A stretch of 41,188 bases of DNA, taken from Spirochaetota bacterium. GTDB taxonomy: Bacteria > Spirochaetota > UBA4802 > JAFGDQ01. The number at the start of each line of letters is the position of its first letter. The stretch's first letter is position 1. The stretch spans positions 1 through 41,188 of the forward strand of contig JAFGSG010000104.1 in assembly GCA_016934735.1 (NCBI GenBank), read 5' to 3'. Made by a program: the position numbers and the translations under genes. The notes beneath the pieces are model-generated. The model searched no databases. It saw nothing but the letters and a program-made list of their open reading frames with translations, and was not told the DNA's origin. Below are positions 9,061-18,469 of the stretch, one piece after another.

Positions 9061-11757
9061 CTAGTTAACTTTATCAATTCGCACTGCACAGGCTTTATAT
9101 TCCGCTGTCTGCGTTACCGGATCATAGACCGGATTAGTAAGCCAGTTTGCGCATGCTTCCCTGAAATGGAAGGCCATCCAGACAAGCCCCTTGGGAACCT
9201 GCCGTGTCACGCGGGCTTTAACCAGAACCTCGCCACGTCGCGATTTGACCGAAATTTTTTCTCCATCGACAATGCCTTTTTCCAATGCATCCGCTGCAGA
9301 GATATCTGCAGTCTCTTCAGGAAGCAGATCATTAATACCCTGAGACCGCCCGGTTTGTGTCCGTGTGTGATAATGATACAAACGCCGTCCGGTGGACAGT
9401 ACCATCGGATATTCCTTGTCGGGAACTTCCGCGGGAGGTATCCAGTCAATTGCTTTAAAGACGCCCTGCCCGCAGGTAAAGCAGCCGTCCTTATGTAGCG
9501 TACATGTTCCCGGATGATCTTCAGTTGGAGCAGGCCACTGAATACCGTCATTTTCAATCCTGGTGTATTTAATACCAGCCATGGATGGCGCAAGTACCGT
9601 TATTTCATTATCCCAGATTTCCCGTGCGCTATCCGATTTCCAGTCGTGGCCCATTCGTTTGGCGATTTCCTTAAATATCCACCAGTTTGGTTTTGCTTCA
9701 CCAGGAGCTACGCTGGCTGTGCGAACGCGGTTTACACGCCGCTCGGAGCTGGTAAATGTGCCGTCATTTTCACTCCATGCGGAAGACGGCAGAATGACAT
9801 GCGCAAAACGCGTCGTTTCAGTCTGGAAAATATCCTGACAGACCAGGAATTCCGCTGATTGAAGACAATGTTCTACATGATGAATATCAGGTTCGGTATT
9901 TGCAAGATTCTCGCCGAAAACATAGAAAGCTTTAATTTTTCCGGTGGTCAGACCCTCCATCATTGTAGGCATCATAAGGCCCGGTTTTTCCGGAAGTGAT
10001 TTTACTTTCCATGCTGCTTTAAACTTTTCTCTGGCTGTCTCGTTATCCACACGCTGATATCCCGGAAAAACATTCGGCAAAGCACCCATATCGCAGGCGC
10101 CCTGAACGTTATTCTGGCCGCGCAAAGGATTAACGCCGCCGCATTCAAAACCAACATTACCCAGAAGCATCTGAAGATTGGCACATGACATAACATTGTT
10201 CACGCCGCATATATGTTCCGTAATTCCCAGCGTATACATCAGCATCGCCGGTTTAACAGAGGCAAGTCTGCGCGCAAGGTCACGAATTGTATCTGCTGAA
10301 ACGCCGCAGATCTCAGCCGCACGTTCCGGTGGATATTCCATCGCCTTCTTTTTGACCTCTTCAAACCCGACAGTGCAGGTACTTACATAGTTCTTGTCAT
10401 AAAGATCTTCATTAATAAGCACATTCATCACACCATTAATCAGAGCAACGTCGGATCCCACTTTGATCTGCACATGCATCCTTGCAAAATCAACTAAATC
10501 GGTACGTCTCGGATCTATAACAATAAGTTCTGCACCGGCGAGAGCAGCATCCTTGACAAATGTTGCCGCGACCGGATGCGCTTCTGTCATATTGGAACCT
10601 ATAACCATGATCATTTTTGCTTTCTTAAAATCAGCAAAAGAATTTGTCATTGCACCTGAACCGAAAGAAGTTGCCAGACCGGCAACAGTCGGAGCGTGTC
10701 AGGTACGCGCGCAGTGATCGATATTATTTGTACCGATCACCGCACGGAACAGTTTCTGCATCTGATAGGAATCTTCATTGATGCTGCGGGCGCAGCTGAC
10801 GCCGCCCAGGGCATCCGGCCCATCACTTTTTATGATTTCCTTAAATTTGTTTGCTACAAGGTCAAGAGCTTCATCCCATGAGGCCTCACGGAATTTACCA
10901 TCAGCTTCACGGATAAGCGGCGTTTTTAGTCTATCTTCGGAATAGATAAAGTCATAACCAAAACGCCCTTTCACGCAGAGTCGTCCCTGATTCGGTTCAG
11001 CATTTTCGACTGCCGTGACCTTTATGATTTTCCCGTCCTTAACATGCAGCCACTGCTGGCAGCCTACACCGCAATACGGACAGGTTGTACGGATCTTCTG
11101 CACTTCCCACGGGCGCCCCAATCCTTTGGCTTTCTTTTCCGTTAACGCCCCGGTCGGGCAGACCTCAACACACTGTCCGCAGAATACACATTCGCTTTCA
11201 TTGTATGGATTGTCGCCGCCGGTAACAATCTTGCTTTCTGCACCTCTATAACCCTGCGTAATTGCACGGTTAACAACAACTTCATTGCAGGCCTGAACAC
11301 ATCTTCCGCATAGGATACAGCGGCTGAAATCGCGGACAATGAATGGATTTTCATCTTCAGTAGGATAAATATTTTCTTTTTGGGGAAATCTTAAATTTGT
11401 AATTTTATAAAAATAAGCCAGATCCTGCAGGCGGCAGTCGCCATTTGACTCGCAAACAAGACAGTTGTGCCTACCACTGGCGAGCAACAGCTCAACATTC
11501 ATTTTTCGTGCTTTGTGGACAAGCTCGCTATCCGTTAGTACGTCCATTCCCGTCGTAACCGGTGTAGAACAGGATGCCATCAGGGAGCGAGCGCCTTTGA
11601 CCTCAACAAGACATATACGGCAGGCGCCTGTAGGTGTAGCACCTTTCAGATAACAAAGTGTTGGAATTTCAACTCCGCCATTGCGGGCAGCATCGAGAAT
11701 CATCTGGCCTGGCGTAAATGGTGTTTCTATGCCGTTTAAAAAAAATGTATTACTCAT
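9061..11757 (-). CDS. fdhA: Formate dehydrogenase catalytic subunit, selenocysteine form
   Basis: An 898-residue molybdenum/tungsten formate dehydrogenase interrupted by one in-frame TGA (10699-10701), which is residue 353 and the active-site selenocysteine. The context is DHCART-Sec-HAPTVAG, and the paralogue at 28574 has Cys353 there. Domains in order: a NuoG-like [2Fe-2S] domain (CYLKGATPTGACRIC), a His/Cys cluster (HNCLVCESNGDC), a two-cluster ferredoxin (CILCGRCVQAC, CVFCGQCVEVCP), the Mo-bisPGD domain with its own cluster (CPYCGVGC), and a C-terminal dinucleotide-binding domain. The start ATG at 11757 has GGAG about 8 nt upstream; the ATG 15 nt earlier is less well placed. It interconverts formate and CO2, passing electrons to partner proteins through the N-terminal clusters. 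No dedicated NADH or hydrogenase subunit is adjacent, so HdrA/MvhD are plausible partners. Confidence 0.96.
10670..10701 (-). promoter_or_regulatory. Sec codon and SECIS element of fdhA
   Basis: The TGA (10701-10699) is followed 12 nt later by GTTGCC (10686-10681), loop GGTCT (10680-10676) and GGCAAC (10675-10670). This is a perfect 6-bp stem with a 5-nt loop. The spacing and the GGTCT loop match the E. coli fdhF SECIS as I remember it. The hairpin would recruit SelB with Sec-tRNA. Confidence 0.93.
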
Positions 11758-12288
11758 TTTATTCTCCTGCAAATTATCTATACCACTAATGCTCTATATC
11801 AATAAAGACATATTGTAATAAAAATTTCAAAAGACATTATTACCAGTCAATTGAATGAATAGAAGAAGCTATCCCGAAAAGACTAATTACCTAAATAACA
11901 ACATTTTATATTATGAAAAAATGTCCAAAAATCAAGAAAAATTTAAAAAATTATTACAAAGCTTTCTTAATATAGAAAGCCTAATTTAGCATATGGAAAC
12001 AGTCAGTCAATTACCAATAATTGTGATTTAATAATAATAAAATTTGGGGATGATATATTATTTACATAAAATAACAATTTTTATATATTGACTGATATTT
12101 TTTGTCAATTTCTTAATTCCCGGAACAATTACTTCGAAATCAGATGCCTATACAAATACTTAACCATCAAGTCCCATATATTATTAGCAACTTGCGGAGT
12201 ATGATGGAAAATAAATATTGACTTCACTAACTAAAATTTATCATGGTACATTAAAACTACAAGCCATTTTTTTGAAAAAAAATTTAAT
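11758..12288. other. Divergent AT-rich region between fdhA-Sec and moeA
   Basis: About 530 bp with no gene. A good minus-strand promoter for fdhA lies at 12080-12108, implying a leader of about 315 nt. I see no copy here of the structured leader found upstream of the Cys paralogues. No clear promoter is visible for moeA. Confidence 0.6.
12080..12108 (-). promoter_or_regulatory. Candidate promoter for fdhA-Sec
   Basis: On the minus strand TTGACA (12108-12103) and TATAAA (12085-12080) are separated by exactly 17 bp. The -35 is also one arm of an inverted repeat (ATTGAC/GTCAAT), which could be an operator. Confidence 0.55.
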
Positions 12289-13524
12289 ATGAAACATAAA
12301 AATTCAATTGTGTCCATTGAAGAAGCACAAAAAATTATTTTAAATTCAGTAAAGCCTTTAAAACATGAGATCATTCCTATCATGGAAGCATCTAATCGTG
12401 TCTTATATGAGGATATTATATCGAAAATATTACTACCCCCTGTAGATAATTCCGCAATGGACGGTTACGCTTTAATTGCAGATGACACTCTTGGGGCTTC
12501 AAAATATAATCCTGTAAAACTTCAGATAATTGGGGAGATACAGGCAGGAGGCTCTGCAGTAGGCAAACAAGTCTTAAAAGGAAAAGCAATACGCATTATG
12601 ACAGGCGCTCCAATTCCCAAAGGAGCTGATTCTGTAATCCGATTTGAAGATACGGAAGAAAAAGCCGGCTATGTTAAAATATTCACTGAATCCGCAAGAT
12701 ACAATAACTATAGAATTGCAGGTGAAAATATTAAAAAAGGGGATACGGTTCTCCACAAAGGAGAACGGCTCAGATCGGCTAATATTGGGATATTCGCGTC
12801 GCTGAATTACAACACAGTTAAAGTATATAAACAACCGACAGTTTCAATTATTTCTACAGGAAATGAACTGGCAGATATAGGTAAAAATATTAAAACCGGT
12901 CAAATAAGGAATATTAATGCATATACAATCTATTCCGAAGTAAAAAAATATAATGGCATTCCTGATTATTTAGGAATCGCCAAAGATACATTGAAAGATA
13001 CAAAAGCAATATTTTTAAAGGCATTAAAATCCGATGTTATAATATCCAGCGGCGGCGTATCAACAGGAAAGTATGATTTCATAAGAGATATTTATTCTGA
13101 TCTTAACGTTGAAATATTTTTTGAACGCATCAATATAAAGCCAGGCAGACCATTCACTTTTGGGAAAAAAGATAATAAACTGATTTTTGGTTTACCCGGA
13201 AACTCAGTCCCTACCATTACATCATTCATTCAATTTGTGAGACCTGCCTTACTTAGTCTAATGGGCGCAAAAAGGATAAAAAAACCTATCGTCAAGGCAT
13301 TTCTTGAAGAGGATATAAAGTCAGTTAATGCTCATCACCTTTTAAGAGGCTTTTTCACAATTAAAAATGATGAATTTTACGTATCAACGTCAGGTAATCA
13401 AAAACCATCAGTACTTCGGTCAATGAGCGATGCAAACTGCCTGATAGTAATTCCGGAAAACGTTATAAAAGCAAAGACAGGAGAAAAAGTGACAATTCAA
13501 TTAATCGATCATGATGAAATATAA
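12289..13524 (+). CDS. moeA: MoeA, molybdopterin molybdotransferase
   Basis: A 411-residue MoeA. It inserts molybdate (or tungstate in related proteins) into adenylylated molybdopterin, so it serves the formate dehydrogenases, the aldehyde oxidoreductase and perhaps BamB. Family motifs in order: VDNSAMDGYA near residue 55, TGAPIPKGAD near 106, VSIISTGNEL near 185, SSGGVSTGKYD near 250 and LPGNSVPTI near 305, with a C-terminal barrel domain. The length is normal. The ATG at 12289 has no obvious ribosome site, so the true start is slightly uncertain. It stands alone on the plus strand, divergent from fdhA-Sec, about 90 bp before a radical SAM gene. The sequence does not separate Mo-specific from W-specific function. 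Confidence 0.95.
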   Translation: MKHKNSIVSIEEAQKIILNSVKPLKHEIIPIMEASNRVLYEDIISKILLPPVDNSAMDGYALIADDTLGASKYNPVKLQIIGEIQAGGSAVGKQVLKGKAIRIMTGAPIPKGADSVIRFEDTEEKAGYVKIFTESARYNNYRIAGENIKKGDTVLHKGERLRSANIGIFASLNYNTVKVYKQPTVSIISTGNELADIGKNIKTGQIRNINAYTIYSEVKKYNGIPDYLGIAKDTLKDTKAIFLKALKSDVIISSGGVSTGKYDFIRDIYSDLNVEIFFERINIKPGRPFTFGKKDNKLIFGLPGNSVPTITSFIQFVRPALLSLMGAKRIKKPIVKAFLEEDIKSVNAHHLLRGFFTIKNDEFYVSTSGNQKPSVLRSMSDANCLIVIPENVIKAKTGEKVTIQLIDHDEI

Positions 13525-13616
13525 CTATACTAGTTGCTAAAGGGACATTACAATAACTCAGGAAAGCGTGCTATCAAACAAGCATTAAAAATAATTATAA
13601 TACTAAAGGATAGTAA

Positions 13617-15056
13617 ATGAACAAGAAGGAGTTACAGCCTGGCGCTGTTTTAAAAAAATCGCCTTTTTTGGTTTTGAACAGACTAAATAATGGCGAAGTA
13701 AGAGTTTATAGTAAATTGCATGGCAATTTAACTTCTTATAATTATAATATTGATAAAATTTTAGAACTTTTTAACTCCCAGATTGATGTCGAGACATCCG
13801 CAAAAAAAATATCTGAAATCTTTCATTGTGAACCATCAACCTTAATAAAAGAGCTGTACGATAAACGATTTATAATAGAAGCTGATAAAAATGAGAAAGA
13901 TATACTCTTGGAATATATTGAAATAGTAAGAAATAAAAATAAAAGCCCGAAGATTACTGACGTTACATTTCTGATTTCAGCCAAATGTAATTTGGCATGT
14001 AAAGGCTGTTATCACAATTTTTACGATTTTAAAAGCAACAATATGGAAGACAATTTCGCAGGTCAAATTTTAAATGGATTATTCCCATATCTGAAAAAAA
14101 GAAAAATACCTGAGTTGCTTATATCCTTTCTTGGTTATGAACCCTTGTTGAATTTCGAAACGCTGAGCAGAATTTATGATAAAGCATGCAGAATGAGTGA
14201 AGAGTACGGAATAAAAACTTCTTTTAAAGTATATACAAATGCCTTTAATCTAAGCAGGGAAATATTTACATGGATTACTAAAAACAAATCCAACTTGGGA
14301 ATTAAGGTCAGTCTGGATGGAATAAAGGAAGACCATGATAAAAGAAGAGTGGATTTCGCCGGCGAGGGCACCTATGACAAAGTAATTGAAAATTTAAAAC
14401 GGATAATAATGACCGATGTTGAATGCAGCGTATTAATAGTCCTTAGTAAATTAAATTTTACTAATATTGAACAATTTACATATGAAATGGCAGAAATAGG
14501 GATTAAGAGTATTACTGCAAATATCTTCAGCGGCCACTCCGAAGACGAGAAGCTGCTGGAATTGACGGAAGAAGAAAAGTTTGAAGCAATCAGAAGAATG
14601 GATTTATCGACCGAGAAATATGGCATTGAGTTCAATGGCGAATGGAAATTTGCTGTAGTTCAAATGATCACAGGCGCGCATTTTTCCTGTCCTGCCGGAA
14701 TAAAGCAATTGGTTTTCTCTTCGGACGGCTTAATTTATCCCTGTCAGCGATTCGCAGGCACAAAAATGAATTTAGGTATATATGAAGATGCTTTTTGGGA
14801 AAAACTAATTGATGGCCAATGCGAAAGTTATAATAAGTGGACTGCCAATCTTTATGATAGCGTAATGGATAGAACAAAAGAAGAAGACAGCGACCTTGCA
14901 GGCTGGAGTTGTCCTTTCCATTTATTTACAAGAGGAGAAAATTTTAGTAAAAATCCCGAAAGACAATTGAATGAACATCTTATTCAATATTTTATTACGC
15001 GTCCTTTGAACAGAATAACAAATCAATTCGATCAGCCCCATCAGGAAACTCATTAA
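13617..15056 (+). CDS. Radical SAM protein with N-terminal PqqD-like region and SPASM-like C-terminus
   Basis: A 479-residue radical SAM enzyme with the cluster motif CNLACKGC (Cys124, 128, 131). Residues 1-100 look like the small winged-helix (PqqD/RRE-like) domain that binds peptide substrates in RiPP maturases; this is judged by layout, not by search. The C-terminal region has cysteines typical of SPASM auxiliary clusters (FSCPAGIKQLVFSSDGLIYPCQ; WSCPFH). Such enzymes modify a peptide or act as anaerobic sulfatase-maturase-like activators. The start at 13617 has AAAGGA upstream. I see no small precursor peptide in the 92 bp before it or the 123 bp after it. Its neighbour is moeA, so a role in maturing a Mo/W enzyme is conceivable but unproven. 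Confidence 0.85.
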   Translation: MNKKELQPGAVLKKSPFLVLNRLNNGEVRVYSKLHGNLTSYNYNIDKILELFNSQIDVETSAKKISEIFHCEPSTLIKELYDKRFIIEADKNEKDILLEYIEIVRNKNKSPKITDVTFLISAKCNLACKGCYHNFYDFKSNNMEDNFAGQILNGLFPYLKKRKIPELLISFLGYEPLLNFETLSRIYDKACRMSEEYGIKTSFKVYTNAFNLSREIFTWITKNKSNLGIKVSLDGIKEDHDKRRVDFAGEGTYDKVIENLKRIIMTDVECSVLIVLSKLNFTNIEQFTYEMAEIGIKSITANIFSGHSEDEKLLELTEEEKFEAIRRMDLSTEKYGIEFNGEWKFAVVQMITGAHFSCPAGIKQLVFSSDGLIYPCQRFAGTKMNLGIYEDAFWEKLIDGQCESYNKWTANLYDSVMDRTKEEDSDLAGWSCPFHLFTRGENFSKNPERQLNEHLIQYFITRPLNRITNQFDQPHQETH

Positions 15057-15179
15057 TTAATTCAAAACGCTTTGCTATTTTAAGTAGAAGCATTAAAGCG
15101 CGTCACGAGAGACCTCATACATCTCTTTACCCGAAATGTTATTGTATAACATAGAATAAACTTCTATTGCTGTAAATGA

Positions 15180-15494
15180 TTACTTCTTAAGGTCATCTAC
15201 CCAAGCAATTGCGGCTGCAACATTCGGGAATCCAATGGTGCCGGTAAGCAAGATCAGAGAGTGATAGATTTCTTCAAGAGTCGCTCCATGTTCTATCGCT
15301 CTGCGGGCATGGCTGTGAACGCCACCCTCAGATCTTATTGCGGCAGTAGCAGCCAGTTGTATTAAATGTGAAGTCTTTTTGTCTATAGGTCCGGAAGTAC
15401 GTACTGTTTTTTCCAATTGATCCAGCGCCTTGCCATACTCTTCAAATCTCTCTAAAATATTTCGATAATGTTTGGGTAATTTGTCGGGCATCAT
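15180..15494 (-). CDS. Carboxymuconolactone decarboxylase / AhpD-like protein
   Basis: A 104-residue all-helical CMD-family protein. The segment AAIRSEGGVHSHARRAIEHGAT matches the family's active-site helix, but the usual CxxC pair is replaced by a His-Ser-His sequence. Thiol peroxidase (AhpD) chemistry is therefore unlikely. ATG codons at 15494 and 15491 both follow GGAGG; the second has the better spacing. Proteins of this size are common in anaerobes next to oxidoreductase genes and are mostly uncharacterised. It is convergent with the radical SAM gene and appears to be a single-gene unit. Confidence 0.85.
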   Translation of the reverse strand: MMPDKLPKHYRNILERFEEYGKALDQLEKTVRTSGPIDKKTSHLIQLAATAAIRSEGGVHSHARRAIEHGATLEEIYHSLILLTGTIGFPNVAAAIAWVDDLKK

Positions 15495-15680
15495 TAATCC
15501 TCCCTATAATTGTTTCAATTGTTGAATAATAGAAACAATATGAAAAGTCAATTAAAATTCATACTATTTTATTGATTTTTAGATTTGTTGATTAAGGCAG
15601 TTATAAATGAAAAATTTATATTTTTATTTATGATTAAAAAATACGGCGTGGTAAACAATGAAATCATTGAGGATTCTTAA

Positions 15681-16109
15681 TCATTCTTTTACAGCACCCG
15701 ACAATTCCGCAATTTTCCTGACGGTTGTTTCATCACATTCCAACCTTTCTGAAAGCTCGGATATCTTTGCATCAGTAACAGGTTCACCGCGGATGATGTC
15801 TGCTTTATTTACCGCAACTTCTGCCGATGGTTTCGGATCTTCAGCCTGCAGGTAAATCACACAATCAGGAGTGATCTCCTCAAGTATACTGTTGCTCTCA
15901 ATTACAAGAAAGCGTGCATTTCTGTGCTCGGCCGCAATTGCTGAAAAGCGAGTCCCCATGTGATAATAATAGCCGTCGCCGCCGGGCTTACGCGCATGAT
16001 GGCCTATTTTTATCCGTACCGCACCAGGCAGTAAATCGCGAAGCGCACGCGCAAGCTGGGTTTTTCCTACATTGGAATGTGCACCTGAAACAACAATGAC
16101 TTTCATCAT
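15681..16109 (-). CDS. MobB-like P-loop NTPase
   Basis: A 142-residue protein with Walker A GAHSNVGKT (residues 9-17) and IKIGHHARKPGGDG, resembling the N-terminal part of MobB, which binds GTP and helps attach a nucleotide to molybdopterin. The C-terminal 30 residues look like a small helix-turn-helix segment (LSERLECDETTVRKIAEL). Its ATG overlaps the stop of the upstream 60-residue gene (TAATG), so the two are translationally coupled. As I recall, a MobB-like gene also occurs in the Desulfovibrio DVU_1551-1559 neighbourhood that the genes at 18470-28032 resemble. It therefore probably serves the aldehyde oxidoreductase cofactor. The exact nucleotide is not determined. Confidence 0.78.
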   Translation of the reverse strand: MMKVIVVSGAHSNVGKTQLARALRDLLPGAVRIKIGHHARKPGGDGYYYHMGTRFSAIAAEHRNARFLVIESNSILEEITPDCVIYLQAEDPKPSAEVAVNKADIIRGEPVTDAKISELSERLECDETTVRKIAELSGAVKE

Positions 16110-16291
16110 TATTCAAAACAGCCGAGCTGGCATTCAATTAATTTAATGCTGTGCTGGTTGCATGTTTCGCCTATGTCTTTTAAGGAAATATTATGTTCCT
16201 TGGACAATTTAACAGCCTGTGTGCATGAAAGGACTTTTCTCCCATTGCGTTCTACTGCGGCATTAATTATATATTTTTCATTTTGATTCAT
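16109..16291 (-). CDS. Small protein ending in CQLGCF, coupled to the MobB-like gene
   Basis: A 60-residue protein with a good GAGGAG ribosome site 8 nt before the ATG. The middle looks like a helix-turn-helix (SCTQAVKLSKEHNISLKDIGETCN), and the C-terminus, KLIECQLGCFE, is cysteine-rich. It shares a TAATG junction with the MobB-like gene and has a good promoter upstream. Similar small proteins ending in CQLGCF are, to my recollection, found next to MobB-like genes in sulfate reducers. I do not know its function; a regulator or cofactor-binding helper is possible. Confidence 0.75.
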   Translation of the reverse strand: MNQNEKYIINAAVERNGRKVLSCTQAVKLSKEHNISLKDIGETCNQHSIKLIECQLGCFE

Positions 16292-16679
16292 TCAATAGCT
16301 CCTCATAATTTATTTAATTAAAACTGCAGGATTTGTATTTACTCAACTAAAATTAATTTTAAAGCAATTGATGCTATTTAACTACAATATAGCTGTATAG
16401 TGATTATACGTCAACAAAAAAGGAATAGGTTTTCAAAAGACTTTCGTTTCTATAAATATTTATACAAACTTTGCAGCACCTATTTAAGTCGCTCTTAGAA
16501 AAATTTACTTCTATTCCATGGAAGATAACGGTCACACAATATGATATCATCTATAACACGAAAAATCTTGACAATAATAAATTGAAAATATTTTATAAGA
16601 CAATTATGGAAGTTCATCATTCTGATATTTTCACAAACAACAAATTTATTATAAAATCTCTTTTGATTCCATATTTACT
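16292..16679. other. Divergent AT-rich region before the mobA-like gene
   Basis: 388 bp holding the minus-strand promoter at 16386-16414. A 72-codon open frame at 16471-16689 overlaps the mobA-like start and has no ribosome site or recognisable motif, so I do not call it a gene. Confidence 0.6.
16386..16414 (-). promoter_or_regulatory. Promoter for the 60-residue/MobB-like operon
   Basis: On the minus strand TTGACG (16414-16409) and TATATT (16391-16386) are spaced by 17 bp, about 95 bp upstream of the start at 16291. The adjacent A-rich stretch resembles the 43-bp repeat upstream of bamB. Confidence 0.6.
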
Positions 16680-17249
16680 ATGCCCATAAAAGATATTACA
16701 GCATTCGTTATCGCGGGCGGGAAAAGTACACGATTCGGGCAGGACAAATTATTATATAAATACAATGGTATGCCGCTTCTAGAATGCGTAACCGTTATTT
16801 TAAAAAAAATATTCAGCAGTATAATAATAATCACTAATGAAGCAGAAAAATACGCCTATTTAGGATTCGAAACGTATCCGGATCTGCTTCAGGATGTTGG
16901 GCCGATTGCAGGCGTCTACACTGCACTTATAATTTCCAGGACAGAAAAAAATTTCTGTGTAGCTGGTGATCTTCCGTTCCTGAATGCTGATTTCATTGAA
17001 TACATGATCTCGGTATCGGATGATTTTGACGTTACTGTGCCGGTCATTGATGGATTTTATGAATCACTGCATGCTGTTTATTCCAAGAACTGTGTTAAAT
17101 ATATAAAGGCTCTTATAGAAAAAGGAAGTAACCAAATATTCAGATTTTACGAAAACTGTATGTTTAGAAAAGTTGAGAAATCCGAAATACAAAAATTTGC
17201 CGATCCGGCGCTTATTTTCAAGAACATCAATTATTTTGAGGATATATAA
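16680..17249 (+). CDS. MobA-like molybdopterin nucleotidyltransferase
   Basis: A 189-residue NTP transferase. The N-terminal loop VIAGGKSTRFGQDK (residues 10-23) is the nucleotide-binding signature of MobA/MocA proteins. The metal-binding GDLPFL motif follows near residue 99. The family links GMP (MobA) or CMP (MocA) to molybdopterin. Mop-type aldehyde oxidoreductases use the cytosine form and formate dehydrogenases the guanine form. The GG and DK residues look MobA-like, but specificity cannot be settled by eye. It corresponds in position to the NTP transferase (DVU_1551 family) of the Desulfovibrio cluster. The ATG lacks a clear ribosome site. It converges on the AraC gene, and a 14-bp palindrome (17274-17287) lies between them. 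Confidence 0.85.
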   Translation: MPIKDITAFVIAGGKSTRFGQDKLLYKYNGMPLLECVTVILKKIFSSIIIITNEAEKYAYLGFETYPDLLQDVGPIAGVYTALIISRTEKNFCVAGDLPFLNADFIEYMISVSDDFDVTVPVIDGFYESLHAVYSKNCVKYIKALIEKGSNQIFRFYENCMFRKVEKSEIQKFADPALIFKNINYFEDI

Positions 17250-17295
17250 TAATACAACAACAACTAATTAACACCATTAATTAATGGCAGTTAGT

Positions 17296-18192
17296 TTACA
17301 GTGTATTGTTAAGATTATGCAGCTGGTATTGTTTGGGTGTTAAGCCGTATTTTTCGTAAAAATTTTTTATAAAATTTGAAATATTGTCGTATCCCAGATC
17401 ATAGGCGACCTCGGTTACTGAGCTGTGTTTAAGGAGTTTTTTTGCTTCTTTGAGTTTGATGTTCATATAGTAAGCATGCGGGGAAACCCCGGTTATCTTT
17501 TTAAATTTTATTGAGAACAAAGCAGGGGACATATTCAGAGAATGGGCGATCTCGTATAAATCCAGGTTCTTTACGTAAAAATTTTTCATTAGCTCAATGG
17601 CTTTATAGATAGGATTGTTGATCTTTTTCTCAAGCATAAGGCCTGCACTCATCCGGCTGAGTAATTTATAGATCATTTCCTGAACGTAAAGATCTATTAG
17701 AAATTCTTTATTCTTCGCTTTCCCCAGGGCAGTTAAAGTTATCTTCTTTATATCGGACTGAATAAGCCTAGTGTTCCCCCTAAAAAGCGGATGCGTTTCT
17801 CTTTCAAGCGGGTTGCATTCAAAATCCTCCGTGATGCAGGCTTTGTCGCATATTTTATCCAGTAAAATATCGCTCAGTTCAAACACCAGACATCTGGTTG
17901 GATCCTTTATTTCCATGGAGACTGCAGATTGCGGGGGCAGTACTACAAATCCGTCTTTATTATAAATAAAGTTTTCCTGATTGTTGACTTCAATGAATTT
18001 ACTGCCATTGAGGATTGTGCAAAGCCTGTAATATTCATAGGATTTATAAAAATCTTTATAATAATGATCGAACTCGTAGTAAAGAAGTCTAATATAATCA
18101 GTCTCGAGTCCGTCAGATAATTCTAAATTTCTGTCGAAACTGTTCATGATCATTATTCCGTTTAGGTAATTAAAAAAAGATGATGTTTCCAC
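17296..18192 (-). CDS. AraC-family transcription regulator
   Basis: About 298 residues. The C-terminal 100 residues contain the two helix-turn-helix motifs of AraC/XylS proteins (LDLYEIAHSLNMSPALFSIKF; SSVTEVAYDLGYDNISNFIK). The N-terminal part would be the ligand-sensing domain and resembles no specific sensor I know. The longest frame starts at GTG 18192; ATG codons at residues 15 and 17 are alternatives, and neither has a strong ribosome site. It is divergent from the aldehyde oxidoreductase across 277 bp and is the only regulator in the middle block. It is therefore the likely activator of the 18470-28032 genes, perhaps responding to an aldehyde or acid substrate. Confidence 0.9.
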   Translation of the reverse strand: METSSFFNYLNGIMIMNSFDRNLELSDGLETDYIRLLYYEFDHYYKDFYKSYEYYRLCTILNGSKFIEVNNQENFIYNKDGFVVLPPQSAVSMEIKDPTRCLVFELSDILLDKICDKACITEDFECNPLERETHPLFRGNTRLIQSDIKKITLTALGKAKNKEFLIDLYVQEMIYKLLSRMSAGLMLEKKINNPIYKAIELMKNFYVKNLDLYEIAHSLNMSPALFSIKFKKITGVSPHAYYMNIKLKEAKKLLKHSSVTEVAYDLGYDNISNFIKNFYEKYGLTPKQYQLHNLNNTL

Positions 18193-18469
18193 AAAAAGAC
18201 AGCTTTCTCAGCAATGCCATAATAATTTTAAATTTCAAGTGTTTTTTTTAAATTTTGGTTAGAATATAGATTAGCCTAATACTAAATTATACTAAAGGCT
18301 TATATAAATACCGTCTTGTTAATATAAAAAAAATAACGAAAAAATTTTAATATTTGGTTTGCAGCAATAAACATCTTAAAATCCATATTTTATGAATGCC
18401 GGTTTTAGCCGATACATAGAGGTTTATTAACTCTAAGATAATATATATATGATAAGGAGGGAGGTTTAT

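Noticed and set aside
9513..9858. Long plus-strand open frames inside fdhA and hdrA
   Set aside because: They are shadows of strongly conserved minus-strand genes, without ribosome sites or recognisable domains.
10651..10701. Reading the TGA in fdhA as a nonsense mutation that splits the gene
   Set aside because: The TGA is at the catalytic residue, the paralogue has Cys there, a matching SECIS follows and the frame stays intact to a normal end.
16471..16689. A 72-codon open frame before the mobA-like gene
   Set aside because: It has no ribosome site, is AT-rich with low-complexity translation, and overlaps the mobA-like start.
17274..17287. Palindrome CCATTAATTAATGG between the mobA-like and araC genes as a terminator
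   Set aside because: It is short, AT-rich and not followed by a T-run; function unclear.
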